Source: DASSUW01 sp963835525
GTDB lineage: Bacteria; Actinomycetota; Thermoleophilia; Solirubrobacterales; Solirubrobacteraceae
Assembly: GCA_963835525.1 (NCBI GenBank)
Contig: CAWIFM010000003.1
Span: forward strand, 1,116,001-1,180,000
DNA length: 64,000 bases
Reading direction: 5' to 3'
Shown here: piece by piece, positions 26,948 through 39,014 of the stretch
How positions within the stretch are numbered: the stretch's first letter is position 1
Layout of the letters: the number at the start of each line of letters is the position of its first letter
Notes under the pieces: generated by a model
Told to the model about the DNA's origin: nothing
The model's database searches: none
What the model saw: only the letters and a program-made list of their open reading frames with translations
Program-made: the position numbers and the translations under genes

Positions 26948-29072
26948 CTGCGGTGAGAGACGCATGGCCGGGCAGGCCGTTCCCCCTGGGCGCGACCTGG
27001 GACGGGAACGGAACCAACTTCTCCCTGTTCTCCGAGAACGCGGAGCGGGTCGAGCTGTGCCTGTTCGACGACGACGACACCGAGGAGCGCCTCGAGCTCA
27101 CCGAGCGCACGGCGTTCAACTGGCACGTCTACCTGCCCGGCGTCGGGCCCGGCCAGCGCTACGGCTACCGCGTCCACGGCCCGTACGATCCGCGCGCCGG
27201 CCACCGCTTCAACCCGAACAAGCTGCTGATCGACCCGTACGCCAAGTCGATCGAGGGCAAGGTCCGCTGGAACCGCGGCAACGTCCTGCCCTACGTCCCG
27301 GATCCCGACGCCGGCGACGATGCCGACCTCGAGCGCGACGACGAGGACTCGGCGCCCGCCATCCCCAAGTCGGTGGTGGTCAACGACCGCTTCGAATGGG
27401 AGGACGACCGGCCGCCGGACACCCCGATGGACAAGACGGTGATCTACGAGACGCACGTCAAGGGGTTCACCATGCGCCACCCCGGCGTGCGCGAGGACCT
27501 GCGCGGCACCTACGCCGGCCTGGCCTCGGAGGCGGCGCTCGAGCACTTCCAGTCGCTCGGCGTGACCGCCGTGGAGCTGCTGCCGATCCACCACATCGCC
27601 GACGAGTCCTTCCTGGCCGACCGCGGGCTCACCAACTACTGGGGCTACTCGACGATCGGCTACCTGGCGCCGCACTCGGGCTACGCGGCGACCGGCATCC
27701 GCGGCCAGGAGGTGCGCGAGTTCAAGGGCATGGTCAAGGCCCTGCACCGGGCGGGCATCGAAGTGATCCTGGACGTCGTCTACAACCACACCGCCGAGGG
27801 CAACCACCTGGGCCCGATGCTGTCCTTCAAGGGCGTCGACAACCGGAGCTACTACCGGCTCATGCCGGACGACCCGCACTTCTACATGGACTTCACGGGC
27901 ACCGGGAACTCGCTCAACCCGGTCCATCCGAGCGTGCTCCGGCTGATCATGGACTCGCTGCGCTACTGGGTCGACGAGTGCCACGTCGATGGCTTCCGCT
28001 TCGACCTCGCCAGCGCGCTCGCGCGCGAGTTCTACGACGTCGACCGCCTCGCCAGCTTCTTCGACGTCATCCACCAGGACCCGATCCTGTCCCAGGTGAA
28101 GCTGATCGCCGAGCCGTGGGACGTCGGCCCAGGCGGTTACCAGGTCGGCAACTTCCCGGTCCTGTGGTCGGAGTGGAATGGCATCTATCGCGACACGATG
28201 CGGGACTTCTGGCGCGGGCAGGCGGGCGTGAACGACTTCGCGTCGCGCTTCACGGGCTCGAGCGACCTCTACGAGGGCGACGGTCGCCACCCGTTCGCGT
28301 CGGTCAACTTCGTCACCGCCCACGACGGCTTCACGCTCAACGACCTCGTCACCTACAACGAGAAGCACAACGAGGCCAATCTCGAGAACAACCAGGACGG
28401 GACCAACGACAACCGCTCCTGGAACATGGGCGTCGAGGGGCCGACCGACGACCCCGCCATCGTGGCCGGCCGCGAGCGCCAGCGCCGCAACTTCCTCGCC
28501 ACGCTGGTCCTCTCCCAGGGCACGCCGATGCTGCTCGGCGGCGACGAGATGGGCCGCACGCAGGGCGGCAGCAACAACGCCTGGTGTCAGGACAACGAGA
28601 TCTCCTGGTTCGACTGGGAGGTCGACGAGTCCGGCGAGCGGCTGCTCGATTTCACGCGCCGGCTGATCGCGCTCCGGCACGAGCATCCTGTCTTCCGGCG
28701 CCGCCAGTTCCTGCACGGCACCGAGGAGAAGGACTCCGGGCTGCCCGACGCCTGGTGGTTCCGGACCGATGGCCGCCGCATGACCAAGCGCGACTGGGAC
28801 GAGTTGCACGTGGTCGGCATGTTCCTCAACGGCGAGGAGATCGCCGCGCCGGACGAGCAGGGCGAGCCCGTGGTCGACGACTCGTTCCTGCTGCTCTTCA
28901 ACGGCAGCCACGAGGACGTCGAGTTCAAGCTGCCGCCGACCCGCTTCGGGCGCCGCTGGACGGTCGTCCTGCGGACCGACGACCCCGACGCCCAGCCGGG
29001 CGCCGTGCAGGCCAGCGCCGGCGAGCTGCTGGGCCTTCCGCACCTGTCACTGATGGTGTTGACGCGCGAGAA

Positions 29073-29076
<4 letters not shown>
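26944..29076 (+). CDS. glgX: Glycogen debranching enzyme GlgX/TreX (isoamylase type)
   Basis: 710 residues from the GTG overlapping the treZ stop; a second GTG three codons later is also possible. CBM48 (LGATWDGNGTNFSLFSENAE) precedes a GH13 barrel with Asp in DGFRFDLASAL (about 353), Glu in LIAEPWDVGPGGYQVGNFP (about 389) and Asp in TAHDGFTLNDLVTYNEKHN (about 460). It removes alpha-1,6 branches so that TreY and TreZ can convert the linear chains to trehalose. Its stop overlaps the treY TTG (TTGA). Confidence 0.96.
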
Positions 29077-31118
<2,042 letters not shown>

Positions 31119-31148
31119 ACCGGCCGGCGGTCGCAGCGGGCGGTCACG

Positions 31149-31418
31149 TCAGGCGGCGCGCCGCACGCCCTCGGCGGCGGCGGTGATCTCACGGGCGGCC
31201 TCGAGCATCTCCTGCTTGAGCTGGGTCATCGCCTTGGCCTGCTGATCGAGGGCGCGAGCGATGCCGAGGACGAGCCGGTGCTCGGCCAGCGTCGTCCAGC
31301 CGTTCTTCCACATGTGCTCCTCGATGATCTCGCGAATCGCGTCATCGTCGGCGAGCACCTTCAGGCGCTTCTCGAGCGTCTTGAGCTGGCGATCGAGCAG
31401 GGAGACGTCATGCGGCAT
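31149..31418 (-). CDS. Hypothetical small helical protein
   Basis: 89 residues, MPHDVSLLDRQLKTLEKRLK start, nearly all predicted helix with heptad character (coiled coil) and a central WKNGWTTLAEH segment. AGGAGGTCC just upstream supports the start. No signal peptide or membrane segment. It converges on treY. Not recognised. Confidence 0.65.
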   Translation of the reverse strand: MPHDVSLLDRQLKTLEKRLKVLADDDAIREIIEEHMWKNGWTTLAEHRLVLGIARALDQQAKAMTQLKQEMLEAAREITAAAEGVRRAA

Positions 31419-31543
31419 GGGGGACCTCCTTGTGGGGACTGACGGGAGTAGGAGGCGCGCGCGCCAAGGCGTGATACGGAGCGTTGACACGCAGTTGATC
31501 TGAGCAATAGGGTCGAAGCACGTCCCGACCGAGGGGGTGCACG

Positions 31544-32950
31544 ATGGTGTCCCGCTGGTCCTTCGTCCTCGTCGCCGCAGTCGGATGGGCGCTCGTGGCT
31601 GCGTCCGCGGCCCTGGCTGCGCCTCCTCCGAACGACGCTCGCGGTGCGGCACAGCCGCTCGGCGCGCTGCCCGCGGACGTCCGCGGCACCACGGTCGAGT
31701 CCGGGCTCGAGGCCGACGAGCCCACGGCGTGCGCGCCAATGCGCGCCTCGGTCTGGTACGCCTTCGACGCCGGCGAGGAGCGCTCGATCGTCGTCGCCCT
31801 CGACGCCGAGGGAGATCTCGATGCCGTGGTCGACGTGTTCCAGCGCGAGCGCTCGCAGATCACGCCGGTCGACTGTCGCCGCACCAACCGGCGCGGGGCG
31901 CTGACCTTCGAGCTCGAGGCGGACGAGGGCGCGAGCTACCTCGTGCGCGTGGCGTCGCGCGCGAACTCGGTCGACGGCGCGTTCCGCCTGCGCGTCATCG
32001 AGCCCGAGCGCCCGGCGACCTTCCCCGGCGCGCGGCTGCCGCGCCGAGGCGTGAACGCGTTCGTCGACCGGATATCGAACCCCGATGACGCTTGGTCGGT
32101 CCGGCTCGAGCGCGGGATCGCCTACCGAATGAACCTGGTCAGCTCAGGCGGCCGCTGCGCGCTCGTCGAGTTCCATCTGCCCGGCGAGGGCGACATCGTG
32201 CGGCGGATGCGCTGCGACGCCCACACCGTCTACGTGCCGGCGGCGTCGGGCCTCTACACGCTCCACGTCCAGGCGCCGCGCGCCTCGCGCGATCGGATCC
32301 GCTACCGGCTGCGGGCGGGCAGGGCTGCGGCCGACGACATGGCGCCCGGGATCCGGCTGCCCAACGACCAGCGCGTCCGCGGCCGGCTTAGTGGTTCGGA
32401 GCTCGACGCGGTCGACCTCTATCGCTTCTCCATCGCGACGCGGAGCACGGTGCGGCTGACGCTCCGCACGGGCGCCGACTTCGAGCTCCGGCTGCTGGAC
32501 GAAGGCGGCGATCGCATCGCGTCGGGCGCCGATCTCGAGCGCCGGCTCGCGCCCGGCCGCTACTTCCTCGCCGTGCGAGCGCTCGACGGCGCCGGGGGCC
32601 GCTATGCGCTCCGCCGCCTCGCGCGCGTGATCACCCGCTCGCAGATGCGCGTCGACGGCGGCTCGAGCGCGACGATCGCGCCGGGCGGCTCGGTCGGCCT
32701 GGCGCTCGAGGTGTCCCCGGCCGTCGACGGCCCGGCGACCATGACGGTCGAGCGCTTCGATCCGCTCGCGGGCTGGCTCTTCCACTCGACCCTGCGCCCG
32801 CCGGCCCGGTCGGGCCGCGCGGCGGTGGGCTTCCGGCCGCCGGACCCCGGCCGCTGGCGCGTCACCGGATCGTTCGACGGCACGCGCCACGCGGCTCCGA
32901 GCCCCGGCGGGACGGTCCGCATCCACGTGGAGGAGCCGCTGGAGAACTAG
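31544..32950 (+). CDS. Secreted beta-rich protein with pre-peptidase (PPC)-like repeats
   Basis: 468 residues. A signal peptide (MVSRWSFVLVAAVGWALVAA) is followed by three PPC-like beta-sandwich modules: PPPNDARGAAQPLGALPADV with SVWYAFDAGEE; NAFVDRISNPDDAWSVRLER; and DAVDLYRFSIATRSTVRLTL with ELRLLDEGG. The C-terminal part (SATIAPGGSVGLALEVSPAV) resembles another Ig-like sandwich. No catalytic motif is visible, so it is probably a surface or exoprotein scaffold. Followed by a repeat-rich gap. Confidence 0.75.
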   Translation: MVSRWSFVLVAAVGWALVAASAALAAPPPNDARGAAQPLGALPADVRGTTVESGLEADEPTACAPMRASVWYAFDAGEERSIVVALDAEGDLDAVVDVFQRERSQITPVDCRRTNRRGALTFELEADEGASYLVRVASRANSVDGAFRLRVIEPERPATFPGARLPRRGVNAFVDRISNPDDAWSVRLERGIAYRMNLVSSGGRCALVEFHLPGEGDIVRRMRCDAHTVYVPAASGLYTLHVQAPRASRDRIRYRLRAGRAAADDMAPGIRLPNDQRVRGRLSGSELDAVDLYRFSIATRSTVRLTLRTGADFELRLLDEGGDRIASGADLERRLAPGRYFLAVRALDGAGGRYALRRLARVITRSQMRVDGGSSATIAPGGSVGLALEVSPAVDGPATMTVERFDPLAGWLFHSTLRPPARSGRAAVGFRPPDPGRWRVTGSFDGTRHAAPSPGGTVRIHVEEPLEN

Positions 32951-33036
32951 CTGTAACACCCGAGCAGGTTGTTCAGTCGGCGAACTGCGGCTGGGTAAGG
33001 GAGCGGTGAGGCCGGCGGGGCGGTTTCTTCGAAGCG

Positions 33037-33115
33037 TCCTGCCTAAGGGTCGTATTTCGACCCCTAGGCAGGATTGAATCCTGTTCTAGTGGGCCAGGAC
33101 CCCACCTAGGCAGGA
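33037..33115. repeat. Two tandem hairpins sharing CCTAGGCAGGA
   Basis: Hairpin 1: TCCTGCCTAAGGGTCG, loop TATTT, then its complement with one mismatch (33058-33073). Hairpin 2: TCCTGTTCTAGTGGG, loop CCAGGA, CCCCACCTAGGCAGGA (33100-33115), imperfect. The string CTAGGCAGGA ends both. The roughly 300-bp gap around them (32951-33253) holds no gene I can support. They could terminate the upstream secreted gene or be members of a dispersed palindromic repeat. Confidence 0.6.
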
Positions 33116-33253
33116 TGCTTGCCGCGCGGCCAGCTCCCCAGCCTCCGGCGGAACAACGTGCTCGGGAACCACAACTAGCCCATCGCCTGTAGGGGGCGAA
33201 GATAGGGGAGTTGCCCGACGCCCGCCGGCGCGATCCGCGGGACGGTTCGCGGC

Positions 33254-34618
33254 ATGAGCACTGTCATCGGTTCCTCACTCGCCGCGTGCCTGCGCGCCGA
33301 GGGCTTCATCTCCCGCGTCGTCGAGCCCGGCGATGCCGGCTACGACGAGGCCCGCGCCGGCTGGAACGGCGCGATCGACCGGCGGCCGGCGGCCGTCGCC
33401 TATGCGCGCGACGCCGACGACGTCGCCGCGGCCGTGCGCGCCGCTCGCCTCGCGGGCACGGGCTTCACGATCCGCGCGGGCGGCCATTCGGTGTCCGGGC
33501 GGTCGGTCCGCGACGGCGCTCTGTGCATCGACATCCGCGCGCTGAACGCGGTCGAGGTCGACGCCGAGCGCGCCCTGGTGCGCGTGGGCGGCGGCGCCCT
33601 GCTCAGTGAGCTCGACGCCGCGACCCAGGAGCACGGGCTCGCGGTGCCGGCGGGCCAGATCTCCCACACGGGAGTCGGCGGCCTCGCGCTCGGCGGCGGC
33701 GTCGGGTGGCTGATGCGACGGCACGGGCTGACCGTCGACTCGCTGCTCGCCGCCGAGGTGGTCCTCGCCGACGGCCGCGTGGTCCGGGCGAGCGCGGACG
33801 AGCACGCGGACCTGTTCTGGGCGTTGCGCGGCGGCGGCGGCGACTTCGGCGCCGTGACCGCGTTCGAGTTCCGCGCGCACCGCGTGGGGCCGATCGTCCT
33901 CGGCGGGATGCTCGTCTTCCGGTGGGAGGACGCACGCACGGCGCTGAGGGCATGCCAGGACCTGATGGCCGACGCGCCCGACGAGCTCACGCTCTTCGCC
34001 GCGCTCATCACCGCGCCACCGGACTTCCCGGCCCTGCCGGGCGAGCGGGTGCTCGCGGTCGCCGGCGCCTGGTGCGGCGACCTCGAAGAGGGGCAGCAGG
34101 TCCTTGCACCGCTCCGCGCCGCCGGCCCCGCGGCCGACCTGATGGGGCCGATGCCGTACATGGCGCTCCAGACCATGCTCGACGCCTCCGCCCCGCACGG
34201 CTGGCGCTTCTACGACCGGCTCCACTACCTCCCCGAAGTCGGCGACGCCTTCATCGACGAGCTGCTGCGAGCCTTCGAAAGCGCGCCGACCCCGGAGACC
34301 CACGTCATGACCGGCTGGCTGGGCGCGGCGATCGACCGCGTGCCGTCCGGCGCGACGGCGTTCGGGCACCGCGGCGCCCGCGCGCTGACATGGTTCATCG
34401 GCTGCTCGGGCGACCGGCCGCTGGACGAGGCAGCGGATTGGGTGCGCGAGGCGTGGGAGGCGACGAGGCCTTTCGCCACCGGAGGCGTCTACGTCAACGC
34501 GCTGAACGCCGAGCGGCCGGTCCGCGACGCGTACGCCGACGACGTCTGGGAGCGCTTGCTGGCGGTCAAGGGCCGGTACGACCCCGAGGGCGCGTTCAAC
34601 GGCAACGGCATTCGCTAG
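33254..34618 (+). CDS. FAD-linked oxidase, berberine-bridge-like
   Basis: 454 residues. The N-terminal PCMH/FAD_binding_4 fold carries GTGFTIRAGGHSVSGRSVRD with the His used for 8-alpha FAD attachment (about 77), and VGVGGL-type HTGVGGLALGGGVGWL. The C-terminal BBE motif YVNALNAERPVRDAYADDVW and DPEGAFNGNGI is present. The second, cysteinyl FAD link of berberine bridge enzymes is absent: the loop reads PAGQISHTGVGG. Cytoplasmic oxidation of a sugar or alcohol is expected; the substrate is unknown. Its stop overlaps the convergent regulator gene by 4 bp. Confidence 0.9.
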   Translation: MSTVIGSSLAACLRAEGFISRVVEPGDAGYDEARAGWNGAIDRRPAAVAYARDADDVAAAVRAARLAGTGFTIRAGGHSVSGRSVRDGALCIDIRALNAVEVDAERALVRVGGGALLSELDAATQEHGLAVPAGQISHTGVGGLALGGGVGWLMRRHGLTVDSLLAAEVVLADGRVVRASADEHADLFWALRGGGGDFGAVTAFEFRAHRVGPIVLGGMLVFRWEDARTALRACQDLMADAPDELTLFAALITAPPDFPALPGERVLAVAGAWCGDLEEGQQVLAPLRAAGPAADLMGPMPYMALQTMLDASAPHGWRFYDRLHYLPEVGDAFIDELLRAFESAPTPETHVMTGWLGAAIDRVPSGATAFGHRGARALTWFIGCSGDRPLDEAADWVREAWEATRPFATGGVYVNALNAERPVRDAYADDVWERLLAVKGRYDPEGAFNGNGIR

Positions 34619-36189
34619 AGCCCATCGCGCACGGCGAGCGCGGCCGCCTCGGCGCGGCTGCGCGCGCCGAGCTTGGCGAGCACGCGTCCGACGTGGTGCT
34701 CGGCCGTCTTCGGCGCGATCACGAGCCGTTCGGCGATCGCGCCGTTCGAGAGGCCTGCGGCGATCAGCTGCAGGACCTCGCGCTCGCGCGCGGTCAGCGC
34801 GTCGCGCTCGCCACGGACCGCGCTCCGCCCGGCCACGCCGAGGTCGCGCAGCAGGGCCGCGGCGCGGTCGGCCTCCCTGCGGGCACCGAGCCGGTCGAAG
34901 GTCGCGAGCGCGGACCGCGCCGACCCGACGGCGAGCGGCGACCCGCCGGCGGCCTGGGCGCGGGCCAGCTCGAGCCGCGCCCGGGCCTCCTCGAACGGGA
35001 ACCCGATCGCGGCGAACCGCGCGACGGCGTCCTCGAGCTCAGGGACCGCTCCCTCCACCCGCCCGGCGAGCAGCGACGCCTCCGCCCGCAGATCCTCGCG
35101 ATTGGTCGCCTCGGCCACGGTCCGTAGCCGGGCGGCTGCCGCTCGCGCGGCATCGAGGTCGCCCGTCGCCAGCGCCAGCTCGCAGCGCAGACCGAGCAGC
35201 TCGTCGTCGCCGCGCTCCAGCAACGCCTGCGCCATCGCGTACTCGCCGCGCTCGAGATGGAGGTGGACGAGCGGTGGGCGTGCCTCGTGCTCGTCCTCGA
35301 GGGCATCGAGGAGTCGCTCGGCCTGCTCGACGCGGCCCTGCCGCAGGCGGAGCTCCGCGAGCACCGCCAGCGGCAGCGTGCGGCCGCCGCCCTTGCTCCG
35401 GTTCGGCCGGCGTTCGAGGCCCTCGAGGAGCACGCGCTCGGCGCGCTCCCACTCGCCCGCGCGCAGCAGCACTCGGCCGAAGATGCCGCGGCACCACGAC
35501 TGGACGGGCGTGAAGCGGCGGCGCTCGGTGAATGCGACGACCTCCTCGCACCACTGCGCGGCGCGCGCGAGGTCCGCGAGCCGGTCGCAGACGACGAGCG
35601 TCGTGCAGCAGGCGTCGCCGCAGGCCAGCGGGTCGCTCGACTCGCCGCCGAGCGCGACGGTCATGGCCTCGTCGAGCAAGCCGACGCCCTCGTCGACGCG
35701 ACCCTGTCGAACGGCCGCGTGCCCGAGCTGGGCGAGGGCCATGCACTCGACGTCGGGATCGCCGAGGTCATGCGCGATGCCGAGCGCGACGCGGGCATGC
35801 TCCTCCGCGCGCGCCGGATCGCCGGCCCGCTTGGCCTCCTCGATCCACAGCCAGCCATGCTCGGTTCCCGGCGTCAGCCCGTCGAGCAGGCGCCGTGCTC
35901 GCGCCAGCCAGCCGGCGGACGCCGCGTCCTGGCCGTCGATCCGCTGCTCGCCGGCGAGGTAGACGGCGATGCCGCCCGCCTCGCGGTCGTCGCCGCGCCG
36001 CCGGTGGGCCGCGTAGGCCTCCCGGCGGCGGTCGATGCCCGCCTCGCGGTCGCCGAGCCACCAGAGCGACTGGCCGAGGCCGTCGAGGGCCTCCGGGTCG
36101 CCGGCGTCCTCCTCGAGCGCCGCCGCGAACGCGTTGCGGGCGGCCGCCCAGTCGGCATCCGCGAAGTGCTCCCAGGCGGTTTCCAGCAT
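34615..36189 (-). CDS. LuxR-family regulator with TPR-like repeats
   Basis: 524 residues from MLETAWEHFADADWAAARNA. About 440 residues of Ala/Leu-rich helical repeats (TPR/MalT-like) precede a C-terminal LuxR helix-turn-helix: LTAREREVLQLIAAGLSNGA, then IAPKTAEHHVGRVLAKLG. There is no ATPase (AAA/STAND) module, unlike full LAL regulators, so this is a truncated-architecture LuxR protein. It is divergent from the M1 peptidase gene (88-bp gap). Target unknown. Confidence 0.9.
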   Translation of the reverse strand: MLETAWEHFADADWAAARNAFAAALEEDAGDPEALDGLGQSLWWLGDREAGIDRRREAYAAHRRRGDDREAGGIAVYLAGEQRIDGQDAASAGWLARARRLLDGLTPGTEHGWLWIEEAKRAGDPARAEEHARVALGIAHDLGDPDVECMALAQLGHAAVRQGRVDEGVGLLDEAMTVALGGESSDPLACGDACCTTLVVCDRLADLARAAQWCEEVVAFTERRRFTPVQSWCRGIFGRVLLRAGEWERAERVLLEGLERRPNRSKGGGRTLPLAVLAELRLRQGRVEQAERLLDALEDEHEARPPLVHLHLERGEYAMAQALLERGDDELLGLRCELALATGDLDAARAAAARLRTVAEATNREDLRAEASLLAGRVEGAVPELEDAVARFAAIGFPFEEARARLELARAQAAGGSPLAVGSARSALATFDRLGARREADRAAALLRDLGVAGRSAVRGERDALTAREREVLQLIAAGLSNGAIAERLVIAPKTAEHHVGRVLAKLGARSRAEAAALAVRDGL

Positions 36190-36277
36190 GAGCCGCCAAG
36201 TCTGACGCGCCCAGCCGCCGGCGGCTGATCCGACATTGGGCACGATCGCGCTAGCGCGGGGGCGTAGGGTCCGGCCC

Positions 36278-37813
36278 ATGAGACTTCGCGCCGTCGGGCC
36301 GGCCCTCATGCTGCTGGCCGTCCTCGCGGCTCCCGCCGCCGCCACCGCCGCCTCGCCCGGCGCCTCCGGGCTCGGCGATCGTCTTGCTCCCGGCCTCGGC
36401 AACGGGGGCTACGACGTCCTGCACTACGACCTCGACCTGCGCTACGCGACGGGCGCTCCGTCGCAGTCGGTCGACGGCACCGTGACGATCCTGGCGCAGG
36501 CGACGCAGTCGCTCTCGCGCTTCAACCTCGACTTCGGCGGCGACAGCGTCGGCTCGGTGTCGGTCGACGGCCGCGCGGCCTCCTTCCGGCCGGACGAGGA
36601 GGAACTGGTCATCACGCCGCGCAAGGCGATCGGCAAGCGCGAGAAGTTCATCGTGCGCGTCTCGCACTTCGTCGCGACGCCGACCGCGGCCGGCGACGAC
36701 CCGGAGTCGCTCGCCTTCTTCACCCACGCGGACGGCTCGGCCACGGCGTTCCAGCCGTACTTCGCCCACCTCTACTTCCCCTCCAACGACCACCCGCGCG
36801 ACAAGGCGACGTTCACCTTCCGGTTCGACGTCCCGGCGGGCACGGTGGCGGTCGCCAACGGGCTCCCCGTCGGGCACTGGACCAGCCGCGGCCGGACGAT
36901 CTGGGCCTACGTCGAGCGCGATCCCATGGCGACCGAGCTGACGCAGCTGGCGGTCGGCGACTACGACCTCACCACGCCCGGCCGCCACCCCGGCGTGCTG
37001 CTGCGCGACGTCACGGCGCCCAGCCTCACCGCCTTCCTGCGCCCGATCCTGGCGACGCAGCCGGACCACATCGAGTACATGGAGGACTGGGTCGGCCGCT
37101 ACCCGTTCGACGTCTATGGCTCGCTCGTCCCGGACGAGGCCAACATCGGCTTCGCGCTGGAGACGCAGACGATCTCGCTCTACGACGACGACTGGTTCAC
37201 CGAGAACACGCAGGGCGTCTGGGAGCCGACGATGATCCACGAGCTCGCCCACATGTGGTTCGGCAACAGCGTCACGCCGTACGAGTGGAGCGACCTGTGG
37301 TTCAACGAGGGTCACGCGAGCTGGTACGAGTTCCTGTTCGCCGAGGAGAACGGCCAGCTGGCGGAGGACACGGAGAACTGGCCCGACGAGACCGGCTACG
37401 ACACGTTCGAGGAGCTGATGGAGGCGATCTACGCCCACGGCGACGAGTGGCGGCAGGAGTTCGGGCCGGTCGCCCGGCCGATCAGCGGCGACGCCGCCGG
37501 CCTCTTCAACTTCCAGATGTACCACGGAGGCGCGCTCGTCCTGTACGCGCTGCGGCAGAAGATCGGCAACCGCGCGTTCGAGCAGCTCGAGCGCGAGCTG
37601 GTCCGGCGCTACCGCGACGACGTACTGCGGACGGCCGACTTCATCGCGCTCGCCTCGCACGTCGCGCGGCGCGATCTGTCCGGCTTCCTTCGCTCCTGGC
37701 TGTACGGCGAGACGACGCCGCCGATGCCCGGGCATCCGGGCTGGGAGGTCGATCCGGTCGAGGAGGGGGTGGCGGCCAAGGCGCTCGCGCGCTCGCCGGC
37801 GCGCCGCCGCTGA
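36278..37813 (+). CDS. Secreted M1-family metallopeptidase
   Basis: 511 residues. A signal peptide (MRLRAVGPALMLLAVLAAPA) precedes the beta-rich N-terminal domain of M1 enzymes (YDVLHYDLDLRYATG). The gluzincin site is MIHELAHMWFGN (about 316-327), with the third ligand Glu in LWFNEGHASWYE (about 342). The exopeptidase GAMEN motif is replaced by GFALETQT. The C-terminal HEAT-like domain is reduced, ending in a basic tail. Likely an extracellular aminopeptidase scavenging peptides. It is close to, but not overlapping, the downstream GT4 gene (22 bp). Confidence 0.92.
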   Translation: MRLRAVGPALMLLAVLAAPAAATAASPGASGLGDRLAPGLGNGGYDVLHYDLDLRYATGAPSQSVDGTVTILAQATQSLSRFNLDFGGDSVGSVSVDGRAASFRPDEEELVITPRKAIGKREKFIVRVSHFVATPTAAGDDPESLAFFTHADGSATAFQPYFAHLYFPSNDHPRDKATFTFRFDVPAGTVAVANGLPVGHWTSRGRTIWAYVERDPMATELTQLAVGDYDLTTPGRHPGVLLRDVTAPSLTAFLRPILATQPDHIEYMEDWVGRYPFDVYGSLVPDEANIGFALETQTISLYDDDWFTENTQGVWEPTMIHELAHMWFGNSVTPYEWSDLWFNEGHASWYEFLFAEENGQLAEDTENWPDETGYDTFEELMEAIYAHGDEWRQEFGPVARPISGDAAGLFNFQMYHGGALVLYALRQKIGNRAFEQLERELVRRYRDDVLRTADFIALASHVARRDLSGFLRSWLYGETTPPMPGHPGWEVDPVEEGVAAKALARSPARRR

Positions 37814-37835
37814 ATCGCAGGTAGCCTCGCGCCCC

Positions 37836-39014
37836 GTGCGCGTGCTGATCCTGTCGTGGGAGTACCCGCCGATCGTGGAGGGCGGGCTGGCAAGGCACGT
37901 TCGGAAGCTGTCCGAGCAGCTCGTGGCGCTCGGGGTCGAGGTGCACGTCGTCACGCGTGGCGGCGGGCGCCTGTCGGAATCTGAGGACAGGCATGGGGTC
38001 GCCGTCCACCGCGTCCGCGAGCCCGACTTCCCCAAGGACGACCTCGACGCCTTCATCGCCTGGGTCGAGCACATGAACGCCGACATGCTGGCCGCCGCGC
38101 TCGACCTCGACGGCGAGTTCGACCTCGTCCACTCGCACGACTGGCTGGTGGCCGACGCCGCGCGCGACCTGGCGCGGCGCTTCGGCGTGCCGTGGCTGGT
38201 GACCGTGCACGCGACCGAGTACGGCCGCCACCAGGGCTGGGTCGACAAGCACCCCCAGTCGCACATCCACGGCGTCGAGCAGCGGATGGTGCGCGAGGCC
38301 GACCGCGTGATCACGTGCTCGGCGTACATGCGCAACCACGTCGCCGACGTGTTCGGCGTGCCGGCGGCGCAGGTGACGGCGATCCCCAACGGGATCGACC
38401 CGACCGACCTTCAGCCGATCTCGGACCTGCCGCGGCTGCGGGCGAAGTTCGCCGAGCCCGAGGAGAAGCTGATCCTGCTCGTCGGGCGGCTCGTCTACGA
38501 GAAGGGCTTCCACCTCGCGCTCGACGCCATGCCGCGGCTCGTGGAGCGGCTCGGCGTGCGCTTCCTGGTGGCGGGCTCGGGCACCGCGGAGGCCGAGCTC
38601 AAGGAGCAGGCCGAGCGGCTCGGGCTGATGGAGCACGGCTCGTTCGTCGGCTGGACCGGCGACGACGTGCTGCACTCGCTCTACCGGATCGCCGACCTGT
38701 GCGTGGTCCCGTCGCTCTACGAGCCGTTCGGGCTCGTGGCGCTGGAGGCGATGGCCTCCGGCTGCCCGTGCATCGTCGCCGACACCGGCGGCCTGCGCGA
38801 GGTCGTCCCCCGCGGCCGCCGCGTCGGTCTGCGCTTCCGGGCGCGCGACCCGCGCTCACTGGCCCGGATGGCCGAGCAGCTGCTGACCGACGACGCGCTG
38901 CGCGACCGGCTCGTGGCCGAGGCGAGCGAGCACGTGCTGCGCTTCGACTGGGCCGACACGGCCCGCCAGACCGTCGCGGTCTACGACACGCTGCGCGCCC
39001 GTCTTATGATGTAG
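37836..39014 (+). CDS. GT4 glycosyltransferase, Rv3032-like alpha-glucan synthase
   Basis: 392 residues from a GTG. GT-B fold: the N-terminal acceptor domain starts LILSWEYPPIVEGGLARHVR and includes DLVHSHDWLVADAA and TVHATEYGRHQGWVDK; the C-terminal nucleotide-sugar domain has LVGRLVYEKGFHLALDA and the EX7E motif in EPFGLVALEAMASGCPCIVA. These resemble mycobacterial Rv3032 and GlgM-type alpha-1,4-glucosyltransferases. It may build the maltodextrin/glycogen chains used by glgB and the tre operon about 7-17 kb upstream. Sugar specificity is inferred. Its end overlaps a convergent gene by 34 bp. Confidence 0.88.
   Translation: MRVLILSWEYPPIVEGGLARHVRKLSEQLVALGVEVHVVTRGGGRLSESEDRHGVAVHRVREPDFPKDDLDAFIAWVEHMNADMLAAALDLDGEFDLVHSHDWLVADAARDLARRFGVPWLVTVHATEYGRHQGWVDKHPQSHIHGVEQRMVREADRVITCSAYMRNHVADVFGVPAAQVTAIPNGIDPTDLQPISDLPRLRAKFAEPEEKLILLVGRLVYEKGFHLALDAMPRLVERLGVRFLVAGSGTAEAELKEQAERLGLMEHGSFVGWTGDDVLHSLYRIADLCVVPSLYEPFGLVALEAMASGCPCIVADTGGLREVVPRGRRVGLRFRARDPRSLARMAEQLLTDDALRDRLVAEASEHVLRFDWADTARQTVAVYDTLRARLMM

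Noticed and set aside
26964..29072. Apparent fusion of a long plus frame to treY (1384 codons)
   Set aside because: The first part is an out-of-frame, Arg/Pro-rich shadow of glgX; treY starts at the TTG at 29073.
36251..38389. 712-codon minus-strand open frame
   Set aside because: Shadow of the M1 peptidase and the GT4 gene.
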